64,000 nt of DNA from Theristus sp. LFF4_11 (lineage: Eukaryota; Nematoda; Chromadorea; Monhysterida; Xyalidae): positions 62,001 through 126,000 of the forward strand of contig JASANC010000238.1 of the NCBI GenBank assembly GCA_030248135.1, given 5' to 3'. Positions 1 to 10,900 of this stretch are shown here, in pieces. Position 1 is the first letter of the stretch, and each line of letters opens with the position of its first letter. A model generated the notes under the pieces. That model searched no databases, was not told where the DNA came from, and worked only from the letters and a program-made list of their open reading frames with translations. Both the position numbers and the translations under genes were made by a program.

Positions 1-17
1 CAACACGGTTACGGTAC

Positions 18-176
18 CTGTCTCATTGGTGTTGCCAGCAGCACAGCCAACATCACGGAGTTGCCCAGCACTGCTGGAATGAACTGAATGACAAATGCGA
101 TCCGGTACAACATGAACTCGCTGCTGTAGTAGCCGGATACGACAATGACCGTGTCATTGTTGTCATGGGGTGTCAT
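18..176 (-). CDS. Rhodopsin-like GPCR, first coding exon (partial)
   Basis: A 53-codon exon opens at ATG 176 and ends at 18 before a GTACCG donor; the rest of the gene lies beyond the left edge. After a short hydrophilic, probably extracellular, start comes a hydrophobic helix at residues 26-48 holding the Gly-Asn pair of TM1 (residues 38-39, in a VLGNSVMLAVLL context) followed by a basic MRQ at the start of the first intracellular loop. That is the layout of class A receptors. Ligand and subfamily cannot be told from TM1 alone. There is no cleavable signal peptide. Certainty is moderate because only one exon is visible, but the N-x9-MR pattern and the donor at its end support a real exon. 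Confidence 0.6.
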
Positions 177-784
177 TTTTCAGCGTTGAGTCAATTTACG
201 GAATTTCTTTTTTCGAATGTTTGCATACGGTTTTGGTTACGATTCCGAGAGTGACTTACAGTATTGTTCAGGAATGCAGTAATATGGAGATTTTGGTCTC
301 GAGTCGAGACTCAATGCGCGCATAGACAGGCAAACAGTTTCATGCAGGACGCGGAAATTCGAAAATATATTTGAAAAAGTGTGTTAAACACAAGAAAGAA
401 TAATATTATTTTAGTGAGCATCTCATGGCTTCACCTTGTTCGTCTCTCATATCCTTGTAACCTTCACTTATTAACACGACGTTAACTAATAATTGTGTCT
501 CTTTCGACCTGCTGTGCAAAAAGCATCGAATTCGCATAGAAGCTAATCTAGCTACAACGTTGAATCCACACAAAGCGCTGCTTGGTTTCGTTCAACTTGA
601 GTAGTGCTAATAACACTAATGCATCATGATAAACAAAAACGCTGCGGGAAGTAAAAGTTTCCACTAAGAATTGTAACGGTCCATTCTCACTAGCGCTTCT
701 TAGTGGTTTCAAAATGAGTATAAGGCTAGAATAATGTTTTCAGATGTTTCTTGTTTGATAAAAGTGGTAGTAGGTAAGGTTGCG

Positions 785-1136
785 TAAAGCGCCATTCATG
801 GAGGTTGAAGCGCGCTGAAGCGCGCTGACGCGCTTCACTTTGCTACACATTCACGAAGCAAAAAAACAGCGCGCTTCAGCGTGCGTCAGCGCGCTTCAGT
901 TTTGGAGCACATGCGCATTCACGGACGCGCGCGCTGAAGCGCGCTGAAGCGCGCTGACCAGCTTCATCGTGAATGAAGAAATGAAGCTGCGTCAGCCGCT
1001 GCGGCTTTTTAGGTTTTTTGCCCATTCACGAACGCGCGCGCTGAAGCGCGCTGACGCGCGCTGAAGTGCGCTATCATGAATGATGAAATGAAGCTGCGTC
1101 AGCCGCTGCGGCATTTGATGTCCGGACATCAAATTT
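785..1136. repeat. GCGC-rich palindromic array, left copy
   Basis: Short units built on GCGCTGAAGCGCGCTGACGC alternate with their reverse complements and with CATTCATG/TTCACG motifs. The array ends in a perfect 20-bp palindrome at 1114-1133 centred on TCCGGA. The same words reappear in opposite order at 2905-3258, so the two arrays form a large inverted pair. Confidence 0.75.
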
Positions 1137-1543
1137 GTGTGTGCAAAATCGCTGATTGTTGCTGTCAGTGACAATCTTTCACAAATGTTGCAAGAATTTT
1201 TTGTTAAATCATTTAGTACTTTTCTGACAGATTCTGAACAGTATTGTATAGCGTAATTAGTCTCAAAATAGGTGTGACAGTGAGAATACGAATACTCAAC
1301 AAAGCAGAAAAGTAGTGCAAGAAATTTATGTGAAATTTATGTGAACTGTGCCCGTGCGACGGTGTGGGGTACTGATTTGCGCAGCCCTTAAAACCGGTGT
1401 GCAGCCCGCAAGAACAAGCTTTGCTAGCTTTGCTTCATTACACCGGCTGCCTTGCAAACTGCAAAAAGGGCCAAATTCATTCAGAATGCTTTTTTGTACT
1501 GTTTTTATGGTTTCACACCAAAAGTTTTCTGATCTTAGGCGCA

Positions 1544-1998
1544 TACCGTATTACCTCCATTAAACCCCCATGGGGGTTTATTTCTTCAGCGACTTCTGGG
1601 GGTGGGGGTTTATTTTTGGGGGGGGGATTATTTTGGGGGGGGGGTTTATTTGGAAACCATTTTTAGGGGTGGGCAAAATGGCAAAAATACCTTCCATGGC
1701 AGGAAGGAAGTCGCAGAAACTTCTACTTTTCACAGAGATTTCCTTTGGTAACAGCCTTTTGTAATGAAATTACCGCCAACTCATCCCTTTGGGGCCTTTG
1801 GTAGCACAATTTCACCAATGTCACTGCATTCAGCCACTGAATTCGCTAGGTATGTGTTTCAAACAGGTTTCTAATAAACCCCCATGGGGGTTTATTTTTG
1901 GGGGGGGGGGGATTATTTGGAAACTTGTCGAGGGGGTGGGGGTTTATTTTTGGGGGGGTTTAATTTTGGGGGGGGGGTTTAATAGAGGTAATACGGTA
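1544..1998. mobile_element. TIR element with G-run interior
   Basis: The ends are inverted repeats of about 26 bp: TACCGTATTACCTCCATTAA at the left, and its reverse complement with one change at the right, each running on into C or G runs. The interior is almost only GGTTTATTTT/TTGGGG blocks with runs of 8-10 G. No coding capacity. Looks like a non-autonomous DNA element able to form G-quadruplexes. Confidence 0.7.
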
Positions 1999-2147
1999 TT
2001 TATTGAAAAATTGTGAAAGGGACTTTCGAAGTGAAGAAAAACTTTGAAAGCTGCATCGCAAAATACAGTTTTTATGAACAATTTTGTACGATTTCTGCAT
2101 TTTGACTGAACATTCTAGGATGCAATTTGCTTGCACGTTGCTTGCAA

Positions 2148-2280
2148 ATGGTGCATAGTCCTCAAAATGGTGCACAGCCCTCAAAGTGGTGCACAGCCCT
2201 CAAAGTGGTGCACAGCCCTCAAAGTGGTGCACAGCCCTCAAAGTGGTGCACAGCCCTCAAAGTGGTGCACAGCCCTCAAA
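2148..2280 (+). repeat. 19-bp tandem repeat, 7 copies
   Basis: Seven head-to-tail copies of a 19-bp unit (GTGGTGCACAGCCCTCAAA). The first two copies carry substitutions; the rest are identical, so expansion looks recent. The flank at 2308-2366 is an inverted match to 1354-1415, which places the array inside a larger inverted pair. Confidence 0.9.
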
Positions 2281-2661
2281 CCCCTGTCGAAACAGTGCCG
2301 CCGCATAAATTTCTTGCGGCCTGCACACCGGTTTTGAGGGCTGCGCACATCGGTACCCCACACCGTGATGTGAAGTGATTGTTTTCTTCAACTGCGGTTT
2401 GCCGTGAAACCTTTTTCCTTTTTTAGCGTTGCCACGGTGTAGAGCATTGCAAAAAAAGTTTCATCAACGGCAGCACATGATTAGTGAATGTTCCACAAAT
2501 CAAAAGATCAAAACATTTACTGAAACGGCAAAAACAACGAATCGAAGCGGTATATAGTGTGTACTAAACAGCACGTACGGAGACAACACAGACAACAGCA
2601 CAAAACAATAAAACTGAACGACATTTAATGAACAAACACATAAAGAGCTTCCCAACAGTGA

Positions 2662-2730
2662 ACTACTATAGTGCAGTGGTAACATCTTGTGCCTGTCAGC
2701 ACAGAGGCCAAAGTTCGAAACCCGTCTTAG
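2662..2730 (+). pseudogene. tRNA-Asp-like relic (GTC anticodon)
   Basis: The sequence holds an A-box-like TAGTGCAGTGGTAAC, an anticodon arm with loop CTGTCA flanked by TGTGC/GCACA (the GTC anticodon of tRNA-Asp), and a B box AGTTCGAAACC. The acceptor ends do not pair, so it is more likely a degenerate tRNA or a SINE head than a working gene. Confidence 0.4.
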
Positions 2731-2904
2731 CCCAGTTGTTTCTATCGTTTTTATCTGTTGGTTTCTTTCACAAACGCAGCACAATAAAACTTACTGTATT
2801 CCTCAATTAATTTAATTTTACCACAATTAAATTCATTCCCTTTTTGGTCGGCATCTATCACAATTGAAAGCGCAGAAATGATGCAAATACGTATCATTTT
2901 TCAG

Positions 2905-3258
2905 ACAAGCCGCTGCGGCATTTGGGGTCCGGACATCAAAAGCCGCAGCGGCTGACGCAGCTTCATTTCTTCATTCATGATGAAGCTGGTCAGCGCGCTT
3001 CAGCGCGCTTCAGCGCGCGCGTTCGTGAATGGACAAAAAACCTAAAAAGCCGCAGCGGCTGGCGCAGCTTCACTTCAGGCCGCTTCATCATTCATGATGA
3101 AGCGCGTCAGCGCGCTTCAGCGCGCTTCAGCGCGCGCGTTCGTGAATGGGCAAAAAACCTAAAAAGCCGCAGCGGCTGACGCAGCTTCATTTCTTCATTC
3201 ATGATGAAGCTGGTCAGCGCGCGTCAGCGCGCTTCAGCGCGCGCTTGCATGAATGGGC
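2905..3258. repeat. GCGC-rich palindromic array, right copy
   Basis: Opposite-strand version of the array at 785-1136: three rounds of CGCAGCGGCTGACGCAGC, then TTCATTCATGATGAAGC, then CAGCGCGCTTCAGCGCGC, each followed by GTTCGTGAATGG. It begins with GTCCGGACATC like the left array. No gene. Confidence 0.75.
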
Positions 3259-5153
3259 CTTAACAACCGTCGCGCTAACAGATAATGTGTGTCGCACTTT
3301 TCCCTTTTTGTGAAGCCACTTAACGCGTGGTTGCAATCAAACGGCGCAATAGTTGCTGCTACATCTGTCCGGGTGCCCGGAAATGGATTAAGCACAACGC
3401 TCCTGCGCGTGGTTTCAGATACCGTGAAACCACGAAACGGCAATTTGTGCGAAAGTATCGTTTTTATGTCTTGTTTATGCTAACATTTACGGCAGACAAA
3501 CGCTTTTGAAAATATCACGCGGTGGGGAATATGCATTCTGTGACTCGGAAAATTATGTTAATTCAATTTCAATAGCACTCGACAAAAAAAACAAAAACAA
3601 AACAACGTGGGCGTGTGTGTTGCTGTTTTTGACATGTGTGGTAAAGTGAACGGAAACTGACACCACGACTAGACTGATCTAACAACATGTCTTGACTATG
3701 TGAGGGAAGACTCTTGGCTTCATGAGAGACGTCTCCTCCTGACTACGTAAAAAACTACTCTTGCTTGTACAAGGTGTTTCAGTAGTGGGTAGGTGTTTGA
3801 CGCGTTATTTCTCGAGTTGTGTTGAACCATATTCAATAAAAATTTAGACAGTTATTCAGAAAAGTTTAACTTAGATTTGTGCAAGATTTCAGAGAAATTC
3901 ATTCACATGCACACGAATGACAGAGCAAAACACACAAAAAACATTGATTTCAGCACGCAACTGGGGGTTCTTGTCTGGGACCGGGTGAAACATTAGCTTG
4001 TATGCAGCCGAATCGTTGCATGCATGAATAAGAAATGTTTTTTCAACACGATTGGTTTGTTTTTTCATGCTTACCGGCTTTTTGGACGTACTAAACCAGC
4101 GTACATGCGTGAGAAGGCGGTTTTGCCGTAACGGATTAGGTGCAAGCGATGCATTGAGGCTCATGGTGGACACTTTGATAAATTTGATTGGGTTGACTGT
4201 TGTCGTTGTTGTTTGCTGTTATTGCCACACACATTTTGAAGTGTTCTTTTGAATGTTTGCATTGAGTGTTGTCTTTTGTTGTCCGGTGGTATTGCGTGAT
4301 CTGGTATTTTCTGGCCCATTTTTGATTTTTTTGTTTTGCTCAGTCATTCGTGTGCAGCAGGTGAATGAATTTCTCTAAAATTTTTCACAAACCCAAGTAT
4401 TTGTGAAGCAGTTTTGTCCTCTCCTTCAGTTTACTTTCCAAGGCGTAAAGGTAAATACCTACAAATAAATAAAACTGAACTAAACCGAACCGAAATGTAT
4501 ATTTTTTCAACACGCAAATTTCCTCAGCATTTTCTGATTTTTATTCAAGTTTTCACATTTTTCTTCATTAAAAAAGTCAACAGCGAAGAAACAAAAATTA
4601 AACAAAACCGCATTCAAACAACGTTGGATCTAAACAACAAAACCAAAAACAAAACAGAACAAAGGAAAAATGTTACAAACATGGTGAAATTCACAATTTT
4701 AAAGTAGCTTTTCTATAACACACAAAATATCTAAATCTAATGACGTTTTCGAATTGTATGCTACGGTTACTGTTAAATTTTCTGTTCTGCATTATTATAA
4801 CAATTTTTATTCTTTAAAATTAACAAACAAAAAAGCAAAAAAACGCACACACAAAAGAGCAAAATTTACATAACACAGACAGACAATGTCGACAACAAAC
4901 AACGTTTGAATCTGAAGACTATGCACTTTCTTTTTACACATGGATTTCAATCATTCAAGCTAATGCTGCACATAAACACACAAGCGTGCATGTTTGCTAG
5001 TCATTGAGACAAGCTGGCTACTAATTTTGCCACTATAGTTGCTACTAAAATTGAGCTCACACAAGTTTAGCAGCAGTATTGTTCTCAGTGACGTGGTTGC
5101 AAGTGTGACTGTGCAACATTTACTGTGTCAACAGAGAGTGCACAGTTTTCAAA

Positions 5154-5317
5154 CTACAGTCTAACTCAATAACATATGCAACTAGCTGATTGGCTGGTGG
5201 TCACGTGATGCATGCATTGCTGTGCAAGACGACCGCCGGCAATTCTCAGCAATTCATGCACAGAATGCATGCAGCAACCAATCAGCTAGTTGGATACGTT
5301 ATTCAGTTAGACTGTAG
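5154..5317. mobile_element. TACAGTC-family MITE
   Basis: A 164-bp palindromic element opening CTACAGTC and closing GACTGTAG. Inner arms carry AGCTGATTGGCTGGTGGTCA and the matching CCAATCAGCT, plus GCATGCA boxes near the centre. One of many copies in the window. Confidence 0.8.
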
Positions 5318-5959
5318 CTGTGGCTTTAAGAACACAGGTTCCATGCCGTGTGTGTGTGCACATTTGTTAGTTATTAAAAAAGCGAAGACGTGAAACAGGA
5401 AAAGCATGTGAATCAGATATCAAGCATGGAAAACTTTCAAATAGTTTCAAAGAAACTGATGACTATTTACAAAAACAACACTGTCATTGTGCTAGCGTCA
5501 TGCGACTGTTTATCACTGTGATTTCATGAAATGCCTGGAAGTCGCGGTTCGAATTCAAAAACGGCTGAACTCATGTTGTGGTTTACCTCCGGGCATAACA
5601 TTACCATTGAACTCTCAGATGTCAAATTTGAACAAAAGGTGATCAAAAAACAACTTCAAACATTACATGATTAAGAATACTACGGTGGCCTCTTATAACA
5701 ACACTAAAACGTGTTCAACAAGATTGTGAGTAAAAAATTTGAAAAAAAGATTGTCCATCTTGTCCAAATTTCTACAAAAATTAATGCTTCAACATCAGTT
5801 CTCTATTCCTTCCAGAATTACAAAACACATCTTCAAATAAATTAGCCAACAACATAACAACACAGCTGCCGTATAAACAAAAACGTTTTCAATAATACTG
5901 TACAAACGGACTTTTTTACATATTGTACAGAGTGGTTAACCTGATCTATCACACAATCA

Positions 5960-6122
5960 GACACCCACACAACTGAGCAATCAGCGGTCAATCAACCAAT
6001 TTATCAAACAACCAATCATTCAATCAATCAACTGACCACCAATCAATCAATCAATCCAGCGTTCAACCAGTCGTCAAAAAAACCACAATCAGTCAACCAA
6101 TCACTGAGCGAATCAATCAGGC
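5960..6122. repeat. CAATCA-rich degenerate tandem tract
   Basis: Irregular repetition of CAATCA/CAACCA words just downstream of the PAN3 stop codon, so probably in its 3' UTR or immediate flank. No other structure seen. Confidence 0.7.
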
Positions 6123-6124
6123 CA

Positions 6125-7981
6125 TCAATGATGGTGATGATGATGATGATGATGATGATGCCTGCCATGGTGGTGCTGGTGTTGCTGTTGTTGTTGCGCC
6201 GACTGCTGCTGATTGGTCAACTCCGCCCACGCGTGCGTCAGACAGCGGCGGAGGTCCGCATACGAGACAATCAGCAAGTTCTTGCCGTCCGGCGACATCA
6301 GCTGGATCCGTTCGGGCGTCGCCGCATCCAGCTGCAAGAAAGCAGTCGCGTTGTTGCGCAAGGTTTGGCAAAACAATTCAGATTCAGATTCTTTATTTCA
6401 ACGCACAACATTGGGTAAGTCATGGCAAACAAACGTAAAACATCTGGATTAACCGTTCCTAGTAAAACTCTCAAAGACGAGTACAACTGTCTCACGATGC
6501 AAATATTCCCAGTATTTGCAACGTACGATGGCCAAAAAGTCATTAGACAGTCCAATTTTGGTCATAAACGGTTAATGACTGATGGAGAAAAATCGAAATT
6601 TGGAAGCCGTTTTGGAATGGAATAAGAGTTGAACAATTTTTCCCGACGTTACTATTGTCATGGAACACTGTTAAACAGGACTGTGAATAATGTTTTTGCA
6701 AAATTTTTTCATTGGATTTCTTGCGGTTGCAGCTCTTTCAATTACACTTCAAACTATCGTCAAGAAACTGCTGTCATTTTTACTGCTTGTTCATCAAACC
6801 CGTCGGTTTCGAGTGGACAAATTTGAAGAAACACATGTTGATGAGTAAACGGGGATGTGTATCATAACGATCGCAAATCAAACCAATCGTCACATCATAC
6901 TTAAAAAAAAAACAAAAAAAAACAAACAACGAAAACCCAAAAACTCACCTTATTCAAGCACTGCACCACATGCGCCATGTCGATCCAAGCGCTGCCGTCC
7001 GGGTTGACGGCGTGGAAAACGTAATTTCGAAATAACTTCAGCAAATAGCGGTCGCCGGTCTCCGACCACGCCTGCGAGCGACCGCCGTACCTGAAACAAA
7101 AGTGAGAAAAAAACGAAATAATTGTTTCTAAAGGCCCCGGTACCGAATTTCAAGCCAATGCTTTAAAACATTATAAGCATTTAAGCAAATTTACGGCCGA
7201 ATAAATGCAAATGTGTCTTGACCACTCCGTCGTAAACAGAAAAGAAACCCACTCTGGACGCTCCGTTATCGTCGACAACTTGCTGACCAAGCGGAATAGA
7301 CGGCCGTTCTCGATTTCCTGTGCACGAAAAAAACGAGAGCATTGAAAAGAAGCTGGAATAACTTCTTTCTTCGAATTCAAGCAATAAAAACACTGCCATG
7401 CTTTTGGAGCATTGGAAAATGACTCCAATTGAGTAAAAGGTGAAAAGGAAGGAAGAGGATGAGCTGGAACACCTGAACGACTCAAAATGACTCTAAAGCA
7501 ACAACGTAATTCTCAGCCAACAGCCAACCCAATGCTGATTGGCCGCTGGCAACGACCAATCACTCAGTTCACACACACTCGGTCGACTGACTTGACCATC
7601 ATCGTCCAGTCCTTTGCCTTTAACTATTTCATTTTTTATTCACTGCTATCTGTCGACAGTCATGAAAACAAAAAAAGAAACCTCATGGGTCAACCGACGA
7701 CGACACGCAAACTAAAAAAACTCGTTTATCGGTCAGCTTATCAAAATCAGTTCAGTGGGACAGCGTACTGGTCAAGAATTTAGGGCAAAAATTGCCCCCG
7801 CAACTTTGTGCGAAAAAACCGGCCACACAGGGCTGCCCCCCAAACCTTGCAGAGTTCATTCTCGAGCAGGTCCACCCTCATTTGTTGCGCCTCGACATGC
7901 CCGTAGAAGCGAGCGCCGATCATCGGCATGATGTCGATTATTGATTTCGGGCGTCCCGGTTGCACCGGCGACAGAAGGTAA
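6125..7981 (-). CDS. PAN3: PAN3 C-terminal linker and knob exons
   Basis: Four exons code residues 641-818. The [11 protein letters not shown] block and the following helix ([15 protein letters not shown]) form the coiled coil by which PAN3 dimerises. [36 protein letters not shown] and [17 protein letters not shown] belong to the knob that grips PAN2. The last exon adds a tail of about 27 residues not present in vertebrate PAN3: five Gln, then a His-rich run ending in eleven His before the stop at 6125-6127. Confidence 0.9.
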
Positions 7982-10900
7982 CTGCGATACGAAACAAAAT
8001 GGGCCGAGTTTGTGGCTGGTTGTTTTTTAATAAACCAGAAAAAGAAAACGTTTTTTCGTTTATAATCGCGAGCGCTCCTCGGAAACGCAAAGGTAGCAGA
8101 CTTCGGGTGCGTGAGTTTCCAGTGCAACGTACGCCTTGCACACTTGCGCATCGACATGTGGAGGCTTTGTACTGTCTTGTCCAGGGGCACCAGTGATCTG
8201 AGCGCCCGATTGTGGTGCCCCACAGCATTATCTTCATTCCTATTGACGTAATCCGACACACGCGCAGACAAAAAAAGACGAAAATGGCACACAAAAAGCA
8301 GTGCGTGAAAAAAAACACGACGCGACGTCACAGCAGTCAAAAAAAACTCGCCACTAACAAAATCACCGAACACACGAAAGAGAAGCGTTCAACACTACAG
8401 TTCAGTTCAGTTCAGTTTTATAACGTTTTGAACTAACGTGACGATGTTCTTCAAGTCAGTGGAGTAGTTGTGCGCGATCAACTGAATCGACGACTGTAGA
8501 TTGTCGCGCATGGCCGCCTGTAGACTGCCGCAGCCGAGTGCAATCACCAGACGCCCGAGACCGTACAAATCGTCGTTCTGACACAACAAAAAACACACAA
8601 CTGTTGCGAAAGTAACCTAAAGCGGCATTCATGGAGCAGTATTAAGTGACGCGTAGCTGTGCTAAAACATAGCCACGCCACGCGGTCATTAAGTACTGCT
8701 TCATGAATTCATCAATGATGTGTTCCAAATGAAAACTGCCCAGAAAAAGCGCTTTTCACAAACGTTTACAACGCCAACGTGCCACTTGCCTGGTACACCT
8801 GCATTGCCTGCGCGACGTTCGTCTGCGTCGCCTCGAATGTCAACGTGTCCATGATGCCAACGCCGTTGATTAACAGTCTGAAACGGCATTCTTTCAATTC
8901 TGTCAGAAAACGGATCGTTATAAAAATGCACATGAACTTAGTGCCATATTAAGGGTTTATTCGGGAGAGCGTGCATTTTGGCATAGCACAGTGATGGCAT
9001 AGTCAACTGGTCAGCGCATCTGTGTGTGTTTGTTGTTGATCATTGTACTGGATCACTGTGCCACACTATGAAGTGCATTATTCAAATACACAAGCTCTGC
9101 AAGATCAACACGATTGTTTTACGGTTACCACCCGAACCGACGATACCAGAGCAACTCCTCAAATCGGGTTTGCCGAAACGTTCGGGCTGCACGAATCGCA
9201 GTGCGGCTTGCGCATAGTAACGTAGCGCACCCGTAAGTACTGGCACGGGTCTCGGGTCTGTGCAGCGCTCCTCTACAACTTTGGCACAGGCTCTGCAAGG
9301 TCCAAAGCAAGCAGGCCCCCTCTCGAACTCACTTCGACTTGCCGACCATGAGTATCTTGGTCGGGTCAATGGTGCGTGCGGCCCTGCCAGCCGTGTGGAT
9401 CGCGCGGAGTGCGCAGCTCAACTGGATCACGTACGACCAAATCAACGACTCCGCCACGCCGCCGCCCGTCGGCGACGTCGCGCCGAATTTTAGGGCGCTC
9501 GCTGCAACGAAATGCGGGAACCGAATGGATTTTTTTATTTTTTTTGGGGGGGGGGGGGTAAATGGTTTCCGGAAGGACAGTGTTTTGGGTTTGTTTTAGT
9601 GGAAAGCCGGTGTTACAGAAAATGCAACCCAAACGGTGCAAAAAAATTTGGTGGCAACGGCAGAAAAATTCACTGTATTATTGTCGAACGAGAAAGCCGC
9701 GATTGTCGTGAAATAAGATGGGTGGGTAGGATGGAATGACAGACTCCACCTCCACAGTAATGCCTGCGCTCCACATATTCACCAACCAGTCATTCTGATC
9801 GCCTAGAATTTCGAGTTCGTATCTCCGACAATCGAGCATCCAAACATACAATACAGCCGTTGCAGCGCAAATCGAGCACCGCACAAAAAACCAAAAACCA
9901 AAGCCCGACCTGAATTCTTTGCTCTCGCGTCCATCATGTCCTCGTAGGCACCGGTGGCCGTGAGACCGTTCATCCGTTGGTGGTGTTGACTCGGTTGCCC
10001 GGGACTGCTGAAGTGACGCGCGCGCAGCGTGTCCGCAGTGGCGTGGTAGTCGTAGACGAACACCAGCGCTGTGAATGCAATGCTTGCAATGGGATTTCGA
10101 GCGGATTGGCTGGTGGGGGGGGGGGGGGGTCACGGGATATCGGAAAGGAAGCAATGGGAATGGGAACGGGATATGGGAATGGGAATCAATATCAGTCAAT
10201 CGGCTGCAGTTCAGTTCTCGTTTCACCGCTGCCAATAAATGGTTTGTTAAGTGTCCGCAGCGCCGTGGTAGTCGTAGACGAACACCAGCGCTGTGAATGC
10301 AATGCTTTGAATGGGATTTCGAGCTGATTGGCTGGGGGGCACGGGTATGGAAAAGGAAGCAATGGGAATGAGAACGGGTTATGGGAATGGGCGGATCAAT
10401 CAATTTCAATCAATCGGTTGCAGTTCAATTCTCGGTTCACCGCAGCAAATAAATGATTTGAATCAATAAAGTCATGTGACCAGTGAATGCACGACCAGTG
10501 GCGTGGTAGTCGAAGGCCAATACTGGCGCTGTGAATGCTTTGAATCTGATTGCACGCCGGTTGGCTGGGGACACTGGATATGCGACCAATCAATGCGTTG
10601 AGCGGAGAAAAAGCGGGGTTTGAGAAAATTGAGAAAAAAAGCTAGCTTTTCATTGATCTTGAAGGTATTCGCTGAGCTCAGTTCTGTTCTACTATCCGTT
10701 AAATACGATTAATACGATCACAGAGCACTTGAAGTTGAGTTTGGGGCCACATTTTCGTTCCGAGTCTTTTTTTCGTTTTTATGACATCGGTTTGACATTT
10801 TACCATTTAACGTCAAGTTTGACATTTCACCATGTAACGTGAAAATAACAATTAATGATAAAAAAACACTCACAAACGTCTCCGAACGCTTTGGTCGTGA

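Larger units (their letters stand above)
177..6124. other. Intergenic region, repeat-rich, no supported gene
   Basis: Between the GPCR exon and the 3' end of PAN3 I find no coding exon that aligns to a known family or chains by splice phase. The region holds two opposed GC-rich palindromic arrays (785-1136 and 2905-3258), a G-run TIR element (1544-1998), a 19-bp tandem array (2148-2280), a tRNA-Asp-like relic (2662-2730), one TACAGTC MITE (5154-5317) and a CAATCA-rich tract (5960-6122). The stretch 3260-5150 is AT-rich, with short A/T tracts and no clear structure. Confidence 0.6.

Noticed and set aside
2662..2730. Functional tRNA-Asp gene
   Set aside because: Acceptor stem halves ACTACTA and GTCTTAG do not pair, and the anticodon loop is one base short.
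7780..8373. Open minus-strand frame of 197 codons
   Set aside because: It reads through a PAN3 exon (7981-7846) in a shifted frame and into flanking introns; the true exon is the short phase-matched piece.
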